Positions 14,071 through 24,694 of a DNA stretch of 64,000 nucleotides are shown here, piece after piece. Each line of letters opens with the position of its first letter. Positions within the stretch are counted from its first letter, which is position 1. This DNA comes from Rhodotorula mucilaginosa (Eukaryota > Basidiomycota > Microbotryomycetes > Sporidiobolales > Sporidiobolaceae): positions 496,001 through 560,000 of the forward strand of contig CP137872.1 of assembly GCA_034406715.1 (NCBI GenBank), in the 5' to 3' direction. The position numbers and the translations under genes are program-made. The notes below the pieces were generated by a model. The model was not told the DNA's origin, did no database searches, and was given only the letters and a program-made list of their open reading frames with translations.

Positions 14071-14955
14071 GCAGATGGAGTCGGGCTCGAGAGACCGTAC
14101 AGCTGCGTTGCAGTCATGTAATTTGGGCCATGGAAAACTTGCATCTCGATCGGGTTCCCTGCGCTTCCAGACGAGACTACGTGTGTAGACATGTGTACGA
14201 GTGCGCTGCTGGAAGCAGGCTGCCTCCCGTCGAGTGGTCCGGCGAGCTTAAGCCGACGCTGCTGAGGCGAGACATCGCATCGCCACGTGCGTGCGATCTC
14301 GGCCCCGCCGCGGACGGCCGATTAATCGTGGCAACTCCTGACCGACTCCTGTCGCGTATAGCGCTCCCTGGACTGGTCCAGTCGCTAGCTGCACCTCGCT
14401 AGCAGAGTGCTTGGTCCGCCAACAGACGCCAACTTGAGCGTGCGCTGTTCCCGAGACGTCTCGCCGCTGTTCGTCCGAACCCCACGACGTCGGTCCGCCC
14501 TTGAGACTCGAGCGCAGAGGCGCGCCCCGTACGAGGTGCGTAGAGGCAAGGGTACATGACTACATGGAAAGCATACGCTGACTGGTCCCTCCCCCTCCCT
14601 GCCTCCTTGGCGACGCTGTTCCGCCTTCTTTCCCTTTGTGTTCATCGCCGCCGATCGCAATAAATCATCCCACCTTCGAACTCGGTCACCATACTGCTCC
14701 TTGCTATACAACGAACGCTCCTTACACACGGCTGAATATACGCACGGCTCCCTCGCGCTTTGCCGACCTCCCTTCGTTCCTGTCCCCCTCACCGAACGCC
14801 GGACGTACCGAACGACCGACCGACCGATCGCTCGTCTCTGCTCCTCTCCGGTGGCCTCGCATGCAGCCTTACACTCTCAGGGAGAGTCACTACAGCGCCA
14901 CTTGCATTTGGTACTCGCGTCGTCTCGCCGGAGGGAAACTTGGTGATACGGAAGG
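14071..14955. other. long leader/promoter region of the G-alpha gene
   Basis: About 885 bp between PRP3 and the G-alpha start codon. It contains a pyrimidine-rich block near 14584-14640, typical of basidiomycete promoters, and a short GACC tandem run near 14808-14832. Long 5' regions suit signalling genes, but no specific site can be named. Confidence 0.4.
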
Positions 14956-16540
14956 ATGGGCTGCGGATCGTCAAAACCCGTCGATGCGGCCGGCAAAGCC
15001 CGGTCAGACGAGATCGAGGACCAGCTCCGCAAGGATCGTATGGCTATGCGGTGGGTCCACCTGTCGCTCTCTTACGAAGGGAGATCTCGGGGCGGCGCTT
15101 ACTTATCCGTTTTCGGCCCTTTTCCCGCTCGCCCCTCCTCTTTGCGCGTGCTCTCGTCGCCCTTTCGCCAAACAGCAACGAAATGTGAGCCGTTCAAAGA
15201 TCCACAAGCGGTCAGAGGGAGCGCACTGACATCTTTTTCGTACAGCAAAATGCTCCTGCTCGGAGCTGGAGAGTCGGGCAAATCGACCATCCTGAAGCAG
15301 ATGAAGCTCATCAACGAAGGGTCCTACACGGACAAGGAGAGGGAAGCCTACAAGGAGATCATTTACTCTAATACGGTGCAGAGCATGCACGTGAGTCCTC
15401 TCGAACTCACCTGAGCTTTCTCTTGCCGGCTGCCTGCCGAACCCTGCTCGATTCTGACATGTTGCACGTCTGCCCGCCCCGCCGTGAAACAGGTCATCCT
15501 GGACGCGATGGAGATGATGGGGCTCGACTTGGTCAACCCGGAGGGGCAGCGGTACCGCGAGGTGATCATGGCGCAGCCGCACCAGATCGAGGCCGACGTG
15601 TTGCCGACCGAGGTGACCGAGGCGATCACCGAGCTGTGGCGCGATCCGGCGGTGAAGCAGTGCTTCGCGCGGTCTCGCGAGTACCAGCTGAACGACTCGG
15701 CGCAATAGTGAGTTTCGGACGTTTCTACTCCCTCGGGACGGGGGGTGATCTAGCCCTCTGGCCCGTGAAAGGAGTAGGCTGACCGGAACAATTTAACTCT
15801 CTCCCGCAGTTACTTCGACTCGATCGCACGGATAGGCGCGCGCAACTACCTCCCTTCCGACCAGGACGTGCTCCGCTCGCGAGTCAAGACGACCGGTATC
15901 ACCGAGACGACGTTCTTGATCGGCGAGCTCAAGTACCGGATGTTTGATGTCGGCGGTCAGCGATCAGAGCGGAAGAAGTGGTGAGTGTCCCCCGGTCTCG
16001 TCCGAGAACGTCTGGTCGTCGTGGCTGACAGAGCGCGCCGTCAGGATTCACTGCTTCGAGAACGTGACGGCCATCCTCTTCCTCGTCGCCATCTCGGAGT
16101 ACGACCAGATGCTGTACGAGGACGAGTCGATCAACCGGATGCAGGAAGCGCTGGTGTTGTTCGACTCGATCTGCAACTCGCGGTGGTTTGTCCGGACTTC
16201 GATCATCCTCTTCCTCAACAAGGTGAGCCTCGTTCTGCCCTTGTGGCTCGAGACACTGTGCTCACGTCGTGTGCTCAATCCCCCCCAGATCGACCTGTTC
16301 CGGGAGAAACTCCCCCGCTCGCCGATCGCCGACTACTTCCCCGACTACACCGGCGGGTCCGACCTGCAAGCCGCGTGCGACTACTTCTCGAGCCGCTTCG
16401 TCAGCCTGAACCAGAGCACGGCGAAACAGATCTATGTCCACTTTACGTGCGCGACCGAGACGCAGCAGATCCGGTTCGTCCTGAGCGCCGTCAACGACAT
16501 CATCATCCAGCTCAACTTGCGCGATTGCGGTTTGCTGTAA
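14956..16540 (+). CDS. heterotrimeric G protein alpha subunit, group I (Gi-like)
   Basis: A GTP-binding signal transducer at the plasma membrane, 351 aa. Exons: 14956-15050, 15246-15390, 15493-15707, 15810-15980, 16045-16222, 16289-16540. The N-terminus MGCGSS has Gly2 for myristoylation and Cys3 for palmitoylation. The P-loop is GAGESGKST. Switch I contains [10 protein letters not shown], whose Arg is the catalytic arginine. Switch II is [12 protein letters not shown], the base-binding NKID is split by the last intron, and TCATETQQ is the late guanine contact. The C-terminus NLRDCGLL carries the Cys at -4 typical of group I / Gi proteins (Neurospora GNA-1 type). Fungal members regulate mating, cAMP signalling or development; which one applies here cannot be read from sequence. 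A gene symbol is not assigned because GPA numbering differs between basidiomycetes. Confidence 0.96.
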
Positions 16541-16952
16541 CGCTCCTCTCCGCGTCACGACACTATCCTTTTCGCGCTGCTCCCCTCCATATGTATGTGT
16601 GTTTAGAAAACTCCTCACTGCCGCTGCCCACTTGGGCAAGGAGTGGCGGCGACGTTCGTTTGATTCTCCTTCGTCCATCGACTTCTTCTTCGTCCACAGC
16701 TTTGGATTTCCCTCGCTACGGAGGCCGCCTTTCCCCATAATTATTCTGTTTTCATCGTCACATCTTCATCACCCCGGCGTGCTCTCCGTAGCAGCAACTT
16801 TCAACAACTTGCGTCTCTCCTGGTTCTCAATGGCATATCTCTTCGTACATGACATCGTCTTTTGCGGGTGGTGAGAGATTGAGAGTGCAAGAAAGGAGTA
16901 CAACAAGCCAAGATCTATCACCTACAACATCCACGACAGCCTCGACAGGTGT
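16541..16952. other. convergent intergenic region, G-alpha / acyl-CoA-binding gene
   Basis: About 410 bp between two stop codons facing each other. It is T-rich relative to the window (TTTTCATCG, TTTCCC runs around 16735-16800), as expected for two 3' UTRs. No gene or RNA is recognised. Confidence 0.45.
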
Positions 16953-17899
16953 CTATGCGAGCAGAGCGACGATTTCTTCGTGTTCGGCGAGACGAGCAAG
17001 GTCGAGGGCCGAGTGTCCGTCCTCGTCCTGCGGAGAAAGTCCGTTACTCAACGCACTACAGTGAGAGATACGCATGAAGCCGTACCGGTATGGATTTGTC
17101 CGCTCCGGCTGCCAGCAACGCCTTTACGGCCACGCCGTGACCTGCGGCGTATTCTCGACTGGCGTCAACCTCCGCTTCTGCGCAAAAAAGAGGGGGCCTC
17201 GGTGACGCACCTCGATCTGTAGCCAGATGCAGGGCGGTGTATCCGTAGCTGTCTCGGGCATTGAGGTCGGTTCCTTTGCCCTCCGGACTTGCGAGGAATT
17301 CTTCAAGTCGTTTCGGGTCGCCGGCGATGGCTAGTTCGTGGAGCTTGGAGGCCGGTCTGCCACGACGGGGAGGAGTGGAGCGTCAGAACGATTGAGAGTG
17401 AGTCCGGTGCCAACAAGCGAGCAGTGTTGACTGACGCTTCGTCGACGAAATCACTCGCGAGCAGGGAAACGCCGACCATGTGTTCTGGTTTGGGCTTGGG
17501 AGGCTGACTAGCTCGCACATCGGACGATAATTGCGACGGCTCGGTCGTCAACCCTTGTGGCTCGGGCCCGAACCGGAAGCCGAATCTCTCCTCCGCGAGC
17601 TGGATGTAGCGTCGTTTCGCCTCGTCCGAGTTCATGCCCTCTTCGGAACCCAACCGGTCCCAGGCGGACCACTTTGCTTTTCCCTTCAGGTCGAACATTC
17701 CTGGTCGTGCGCCTTCGGGTCGGTTGGAGACGGTCGCGATCTTGTAGAGTGCGTACACCTGCCAGACGAGGGGAGGAGTTTGAGTGGAAATCAGACTGGG
17801 CTCAACGAAGTCGGGACCGACCTGCAAGAGTGTCTCGTTGCCGGCGGATCCTTGCGAGGACCCGACGTGCTTCACGGCGTCCTGGAACACGCTCTCCAT
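16953..17899 (-). CDS. acyl-CoA-binding domain protein with C-terminal ankyrin repeats (ACBD6-like)
   Basis: A predicted cytosolic acyl-CoA carrier or sensor. Exons: 17899-17436, 17356-17086, 17027-16953, giving 269 aa. The N-terminal ACB domain (about residues 1-110) shows VYALYKIATV, RPGMFDLKGKAKWSAWDRL and MNSDEAKRRYIQLAEERFG, the residues that bind the acyl-CoA head group. The C-terminal half has ankyrin units: ASKLHELAIAGDPKRLEEFL, DSYGYTALHLATDRG, AVKALLAAGADKS and DEDGHSALDLARLAEHEEIV. This order matches ACBD6, which supplies acyl-CoA for lipid modification in animals (established); the fungal role is inferred. A 33-nt stretch (17187-17155 region) with gt...ag ends interrupts an ankyrin unit in frame, so it may be a very short intron (258 aa if removed). 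The gene diverges from the GH5 gene across 188 bp. Confidence 0.85.
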
Positions 17900-18087
17900 G
17901 GTCGACGAGAGCGACGAGTTGATGGGGAGAATGACAACCCTCGGATGCGACGGCGGCGAAGTCTCTCTCTCGATCGCAACAGCTACTTTTCGCTGGCTAG
18001 CTCGTGCAGGACGCAGCCGATACGAGTGGCAACGGCTACAGCTTGCCCGCCGACTCGCCGAGTCTAGCGAAAGCTCACACCGCCCTC
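17900..18087. promoter_or_regulatory. shared divergent promoter, acyl-CoA-binding gene / GH5 glycosidase
   Basis: Only 188 bp separate the two start codons, so both promoters must lie here or overlap the coding ends. I see no named transcription-factor site. Both genes concern lipids, so joint regulation is plausible but unproven. Confidence 0.5.
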
Positions 18088-21000
18088 ATGTCGTCGCCTA
18101 CCCCACCTCGACCGCTGCACGAGCACCCTTCCCTCGCTCCAGCCTACGCGATCGGCAGCTCGAACGCGACAGCAGCAGATCTCTCACAGGGCGCAATCGG
18201 TCCCGAACCGCTCGACGCAAAGCATGGCCGATACTTCCTCGACTCGTACGGGCGAAGGCTGCTCTTGCACGGCTGCAACGTCAGCGGCATCAACAAGTTG
18301 CCGACAAAGCCGAACGGGCTGACCCATCTCGACATGGGAGAGGCCTGGTTCGATGGGGAAAACGTCTCGTTCGTCGGGAGACCGTGGCCGCTCGAAGAGT
18401 CGTGCGTTCACTTCCGATCTGCCTCTTTTTGCTTTTCCTGTTCCTTTCCCCCTTGGCTGACAAGCCCGCACACAGACACGAGCACCTCTCACGATTGCGC
18501 AACTGGGGCTTGACCTTTATCCGCCTCGTCGTGCCTTGGGAGGCTCTCGAGCACCGCGGTCCGGGCGAATACGACGAGGAATACATGACCTATTTGCACG
18601 ACCTCCTCTTCCTCTTTCCGCGCTACGGCCTCAAGTGCTACATCGACGCACATCAAGACGTCTGGTCGCGTCATGCCGGCGGGTCCGGCGCTCCGACCTG
18701 GACCATGACCCTCGTCGGTCTCGACCTCCGCAACCTCAAACCGACCGGTGCCGCACACGCCCACAACCTCCACCTCGAAGCGGACGACCCCCCTCCGAAG
18801 GTGTGGCCGAGTGGGATGACCAAGCTCGCTGCTGCGACTATGGCGACCGTCTTTTGGGGTGGAGACATCTTTGCCCCGAAACGAAGAGTGCGACGTAGGC
18901 TGCACAAGGGACCGTGGGGTCAGGCTGGCGCCGAAGATGAGGAGGTCGGATTGCAAGTCTTCCTGCAAGAAAGCATGTGCGAGGCATTCGGGGTCCTGGC
19001 GGACCGCCTGCGGGACCTCGAAGCAGTCATCGGGTTCGAGGTCAGTCGGCTTCGGTTTCGCTGGGGACTGATTCGTCGCTCGGCAAACCTGACTGACCCC
19101 TCTTGACACACTAGGTCATGAATGAACCCCATCGCGGCTACATCGAGCTCCTCTCGCCTTACAACTGGGATTTCAACACCGACCTTGCGATCGGCTACTT
19201 TCCTTCGGCCGTCCAATCGTAAGAACCGTCTCTCGACCCCTTTTCGGGCGTAACCAAAAGCAGCCCGCTGACATCCGTGCTCTTGGACAGATGGGCGCTC
19301 GGAACTGGGCACCCTGTCATCATCCCGCACTACGTTCCCTCCTTTCCCGTCACCGCAATCTCGCACCACGTCCTCCTGCGCCCGCCTCGTTGTCGATCAG
19401 CATGGCTCGATCCGTCATCGAAGGAATACCAAAAATTCCCGACGAACACGACGGGCTGCCTCTGGGCGGAACATGGCGTCTGGCAATGGATCCCGGACCG
19501 CGGCGAGATCGGGGAACCGATCGTCCTCAAGATGGAGTACTTCAGGCGGTTCCCGGAGGATTGCGTCGTCGAAGGGTGTGTCGAGGTGGAAGGTGGGAAA
19601 CTGGGACGGCGGGGACACCGGCGGCAAGGTGAAGAGGTGGACTGGCATCGGTGAGTCGCTGTCTCCTTGTGGCGATCGCATGGCGTTCTCTCGAGCCCGA
19701 TCCGGTACTAACAGAACCTCTTGGCTACTTACAGAGACTGCTACTTCCCCTTTGTCCGCAAGTTCTCGCGCCGGATCCGAAAAGCCCCGAACCCTTCGAG
19801 CTGGCTCACCGCCGTCGAGCCGATCCCGAACGAGTTCTGCCCCCGGTACGAGCACGAACAAAGGCCCGAAGGCATGGTGTTTGCTCCGCACTGGTACGAT
19901 CTCCAAGCACTGTTTGAGAAACGGCTCGGCTTCATGACGGCGAACGTTCAGGGTCTTTCGCGGGTGCGCGCGTGAAGTTCTTCTTTCTTTCTCTGGTTTC
20001 TTCCGAGACTGATCGGTCGCTGTATTTGCTTTGGCAGGGCATGTTTCTCCTCAAGGGTCTTGTACGTCCGAGCTCCCCTTCCCTTTGCGCATGATCTCGT
20101 GTCCGCTGACCTTGATCCGCTCCCTGCAGTATTTCGGTCGGAAAGGCCTAAAGAAGAAGTGAGGCTGGAGCGCAGTCAGGCGTGAGAAATGGAGGAGATG
20201 GAGGCTGATCGTACCTTACACAGCTACGCGACCCAGATGCTCAACATCTTGCGACACGGGTACCGGCAAATCGGCGAAGTCCCCATCATCCTCGGCGAGA
20301 CCGGCTGTCCTTTCGACTTGAACGACAAAGCGGCGTTTCGGAGCAAAGATTTTCGATGGCAGGAACGCATGCTCGATGGGATCTGTTCCGCGATCGGGGA
20401 CAGCGGGTTGAGCAACTTCAAGTACGTTGTCCCAGTCTGTCGCGAACGAATTCCGCGCCGTCATGTCCGCTGACTCGCATCGGGGGAGCAGCTTGTGGAC
20501 CTACAACCCGATCAACAACGACACGTGGGGCGACAGCTGGAACGGCGAAAACTTCAGCTGGTTCTCTCTCTCCGACCGGACGCCAGAGGCGATGGCCGCT
20601 GTGCGAGACCGCCCGGAGTGGGAGCAACTCAACGTCGGAGCCCGCGTGCTCGATGCAGTCGAGGTGCGTTCCCTCTTTCCAAACTAACTGTCTACATTTA
20701 GCAATCCAGCTCACTTTTTCATGGCCTTATCGTTTACAGCGCCCGTACGCCTGCAAGACTGCCGGCATTCCCCTCCGGTGCACGTACGACTTTCATTCCC
20801 GCCGCTTCACCTTCGACTACATCAACCCGATCCCTACCGACCACCCGCTCGCGAGCGTTGCACCGACGCACCCTCAATCGGAAGCAGAACCGGGGCGGCC
20901 GCCGCTTGTCGGACTCGCGTGTCGCGCTCGTGAGACCGAGATCTACCTCCCGCGGAGGAGGTACGGACAGGCTGCTCGCGACGGCCACTTGCGAGTCAAG

Positions 21001-21387
21001 CTGCGCGACGGGGATGGCGAATGGCGTTACGACGAAGAGGTGAGAGCCGCGTTGGTCTTTCGCCGCTGTTGCGTCGACTCGACTGACCTTGATCTTGCAT
21101 CCTTTGTCGAAAAGCGCCAAACCCTCTACGTCCTGCACCGGAACACTACGCCAGGCTATCTCCACTCTGTCCAAGTGACCGTCGCAGGTCCGGCCGACCG
21201 CGCGTCCCTCCGCCTTTGGTACGAACCGCCAGCCTGGATCCTCGACATCGAACCGGTCTGGCTCAACTTGGCGCTCGTGGTCGTGATCGGCGGGTACATG
21301 GGGATTTGGCTCCTCTCGCAGGCGTTTGGTGACCAAGGGAGCGCGGGCAAGTACGTAGAGACGGGCACGCTCGCTGGCGAGCTGTAG
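18088..21387 (+). CDS. GH5 glucosylceramidase / sterylglucosidase-like enzyme (EGCrP family)
   Basis: A glycolipid hydrolase of 855 aa. Exons: 18088-18401, 18476-19040, 19115-19218, 19291-19650, 19735-19963, 20038-20061, 20130-20158, 20224-20421, 20492-20663, 20740-21039, 21115-21387. Two exons are tiny (24 and 29 nt). Conserved GH5 features are GRYFLDSYGRRLLLHGCNVSG, LTFIRLVVPWEALEH, YIDAHQDVWSR, the acid/base Glu in VMNEP (about E297) and the nucleophile Glu in ILGETGCPFD (about E567). A C-terminal hydrophobic span LNLALVVVIGGYMGIWLLS (about 814-832) suggests a membrane anchor. This layout matches the fungal endoglycoceramidase-related proteins that cleave glucosylceramide (EGCrP1) or ergosteryl glucoside (EGCrP2/Egh1) in Cryptococcus; which substrate applies is unclear. 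An in-frame GTG at 18004 was rejected in favour of this ATG. Confidence 0.88.
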
Positions 21388-21612
21388 AGAACGGCGGCCC
21401 CGACGGGCGGTGAGAATTCGCGCCGGAGCGCAACTTCTCTCTTTCGGCGTTGACTTACTCGACTTCTGTACGTTAAGAGGAAGGACTCTGCACGAAATGT
21501 CTTGAATACAGCCACGCGAGTTGATGGAAACTTTTTCCGATGATGAAGACTCCGACGAGAGTCTGCCAGCCCTGCCCACTACGCTCTACTCCCGACTCTA
21601 GAAACCGATAGA

Positions 21613-22454
21613 ATGCCTCGCGTGTCGAACAAGATCTGGGGTGCTGGCCTCTCTGCCATTGTCGCTGGCCTGTTTGCCGTCTCGTTCATGGCGACCGGTG
21701 CCGCCGCGTCCTCGTCGCCCGTCGCTGCCGCCGGTGCTGCTGAGCCGACCGAGCTGAAGATCGGTATGTGTCTCTGTGTATTGCAGAACGCTCCGCTGCC
21801 CGAGCTTCGAGCTGATCCTGGCGTGCGCTGGGCTGCCGCCCCACTCTCGCTCTCTGTCCTCGCCAGATGTCACGCACAAGCCGACGCCGTGCGTCTTCCT
21901 GTCAAAGAAGGGTGACAAGCTCTCGATGCACTACGATGTGAGCGATTGGCTCCGGCGTCAAGATAGGGGGTCCGAGCGAGCACGGCTGATTGTTCATGAA
22001 ATGTCGGACAGGGCCGATTGTCGACCGGCAAGGAGTTTGACTCTTCCCGCAAGCGCGGTCAGCCGTTTGACTTTGTCAGTGAGTCCGACGTCTGCTGGAC
22101 GCTCTCGTGCTCCGCTTCAAAAGCGCTCTCGCAGTGCGTGCGTAAATCAGATCTGCGGTCTGACTCTCGGATGTCTTTCCCCCAGTCGGCCGCGGTCAGG
22201 TCATCAAGGGTTGGGAGCAGGGTCTCCTCGACATGTGCCCGGGCGAGAAGCGGACGCTCACGATTCCGAGTGACCTCGGCTACGGTTCGCGCGGAGTGGG
22301 CCCGATCCCGGGTGGTGCGTTCAGCCTGGATCCCCGTCGCAATGCCCGCTTCCTCTGGCTGACTTGACTCGGCAACTACTCAGGTGCCACCCTCGTGTTT
22401 GACGTCGAGTTGCTCGACATCAAGAACCGCAAGCCGACCAAGGACGAACTGTAG
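21613..22454 (+). CDS. FPR2: FKBP-type peptidyl-prolyl isomerase of the ER (FKBP2-like), ends KDEL
   Basis: A proline isomerase for folding of secretory proteins, 162 aa. Exons: 21613-21763, 21867-21937, 22012-22078, 22186-22314, 22384-22454. Residues 1 to about 35 form a signal peptide with a hydrophobic core ([21 protein letters not shown]). The FKBP fold shows the active-site residues in [41 protein letters not shown] and SDLGYGSRG, ending with [12 protein letters not shown]. The last four residues before the stop are KDEL, an ER-retrieval signal, so the protein should be lumenal and resident. The model was anchored on the conserved frame in each exon; all introns have GT-AG ends. Very likely a rapamycin/FK506-binding protein, as is typical of the family. 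Confidence 0.95.
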
Positions 22455-22706
22455 ATTGCCCGTTTGTATCCGATTCCTTCGCAAAATTGAGACCTTTCGC
22501 CCGCATGCAACGTGGGTCTCGGACGCGCAGCCATCGCCCATTTGCTCCGGTGAGCTTCCGTTGATCTGATTGAGAGAGATACCTGGCCAAGCTTTTCGCC
22601 TTTGTCGCTGCTGTTTTGAGTCGACGGGCTCCTCGGCCGAGAAAGAGCCTCTCTCCGCTGAAGTCGAGCAACTCGACTGCTGAGCACATATAGAGCATTC
22701 GCTGGG

Positions 22707-24592
22707 ATGTCGTTCAGTCCACGGACGCGTCCGGACACGGTCAACCTGCCGTTTAGCGACGCCGACCTGACCGACTCTTACCGCGACGACGTCGACCGTT
22801 CGTCCAACAACGCCTCCTCGCCGCGTCACAGGCACCCGTTGGGCGATTCGCCACTCTCGAGGCGAACATACGACGCTGGAGATGCTACCGGATCGAGTCC
22901 AGGTCGCTTCGGCTCGAGCTGGGCTGGTTCTTCTCAGGTCGGCAGCGAGGCGAACCATTCGTCGAGGATCAGGTCCAACCTCGACAAGCTGCTCGACCTC
23001 TTGGACGAAGACGACCACGATCACGTGTTTGCGCAGACATCCGCGGACGGTCCGTCCTTTGCGCAAGGCTCGGGAGAGAGGACCGTGATGTCGACGCCTC
23101 CACCTCCTGCGGCAGCGGCGGCGCCCTCATCCGCCGCAGCGGACCAGTCACACTATACCCCGCGAGCCACCCATTCACGCAAATCTGCTTCTTACTCGGT
23201 GCCGGGACCGTCCTATCCGCCGCCCGAGCGAACCCCCCTCTCTCCCGATCACTACACAACGCGGTCAGAATCAGGCCGAAACTCGCAACACGCCATCTTC
23301 AACTCGGCAGGAAGACCACCCCTCTCGGCCCGAGGTAGCAGCGCGCTCGAACTCTTACAGCGCGCGAACGGATTCGCGCACGAAGCCCGAGCCGGGTTGC
23401 CAGACTCGCCGAGTCCGAGACCGGGCAGCGTTGCCGCTTTGAGGCGGAGCGACATGCCACCTCCTCTTCCGAGCGGTCGATCCGCCGGCCTGATGCAGGA
23501 CGAGGGCACAGCCGGACTCGCGTCTGGATTTTCGCGGATGGCAGTCAACGGGGATGCGGAACCGTCAAGAGTGTCCGAGGTGGCGGACGGACGGTCAGAA
23601 GGCTCGCTGAACTCGATTGCCCGAGTCGCAGAGGCGGTGAGTGCGACGTCTACCACCCATGACTTGCATGTCTACTATCCTCCAAGGGACAAAAGGTTGA
23701 CCGCATGATCGCTCTTCTCCCACACCTCAGGCCCAGCGCGAGTTTGACGAGATCATCTCGGAAACAACCCAACCAGACGGACGACCCGCCTCTCGCATGA
23801 AGTCTGCCCCGACACCCCCTTACCCCGCACCTTCGGAAGGCCCCAGACTCTCCTCTTACGGACTAACCGCCGACGAGACACTCGCCAGCCCCGGACCTGC
23901 AGAGCAAATGAATCGGCAGGTGAGCGTTTCGCCACTTCATCCCGTGCGGCGCAGCAAACCGAGGAACCGGTGACAGGCTAACAGCCTTCACCAACAGCTC
24001 GTACAGGAGCTCCGAGACGCGCAGGACTACATCTCATATTTGCAAGAAGAGCTTCGGGCGATTAGCGAGGTCGTCATTCAGCTTCGGGAACAACCCGAAA
24101 CGACCAGGTGAGGACAGAACGTCAGATGCGACTGTGATCAGCACCCCTTGCGGGTCGTTAACAGAAGCTGATGATGACATGCTCCTTCTCACAGCCCGGA
24201 AGCGTCGCAGCTTCCATACCGTGAAGAAGCGCCGCCACAGCGACCAACGCCTCGACAGTCTGCACCTTCGCACGGCCTAGCACAAGTGCCAGCCCAAGCT
24301 GCGCTAGAGGTTATGAAGGTATGTCACGTCAGGAAGAAAAAAACTCGCAAACTACAAATGGACGCTGAACGCTGCTTTTCTTTTTGCACAGCACACACTC
24401 GCCAGCTTGCCTTCCCTACTGGACACCTCCGCTCCGCTCGACTCGTTCGCGCGCACCTTGTCCTTCACTCGACGTATGGACCAACTCGTACACCGCACGC
24501 GGGACCAGCGACGAGACGAGGCTGTATTCGCCGAGCGGAACCTTGCCGATATTCTTCGAGCGGTGGAGACCTGGTCCGGTGCGACAGGATAG
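22707..24592 (+). CDS. unrecognised low-complexity protein with a short coiled coil
   Basis: A 517-aa protein without a family that I recognise. Exons: 22707-23636, 23731-23919, 23998-24107, 24195-24318, 24392-24592. Most of residues 1-370 is rich in Ser, Pro, Ala and Arg and likely disordered, apart from a helical patch SNLDKLLDLLDEDDHDHVF (about 92-110). A short coiled coil, ELRDAQDYISYLQEELRAIS, lies at about 377-396. A second helical block, DQLVHRTRDQRRDEAVFAERNL, is near the C-terminus. The pattern (disordered N-terminus, coiled coils at the end) resembles fungal scaffold or spindle/septum-associated proteins, but no function should be assigned. It converges on the PQ-loop gene with only about 100 bp between stops. 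Confidence 0.82.
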
Positions 24593-24694
24593 CCGCCTGC
24601 GATAACTTCCAACTTGGTAGAGGGATACAAGAAAGATCTATTGCAGGGGTATATATATACTGTCCGCAGTCGTGTAAGCGATGCCAGACGGAAT

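Noticed and set aside
18004-18087. upstream GTG as start of the GH5 enzyme
   Set aside because: Nuclear fungal genes normally start at ATG, and the added stretch would fill half of the 188 bp divergent promoter.
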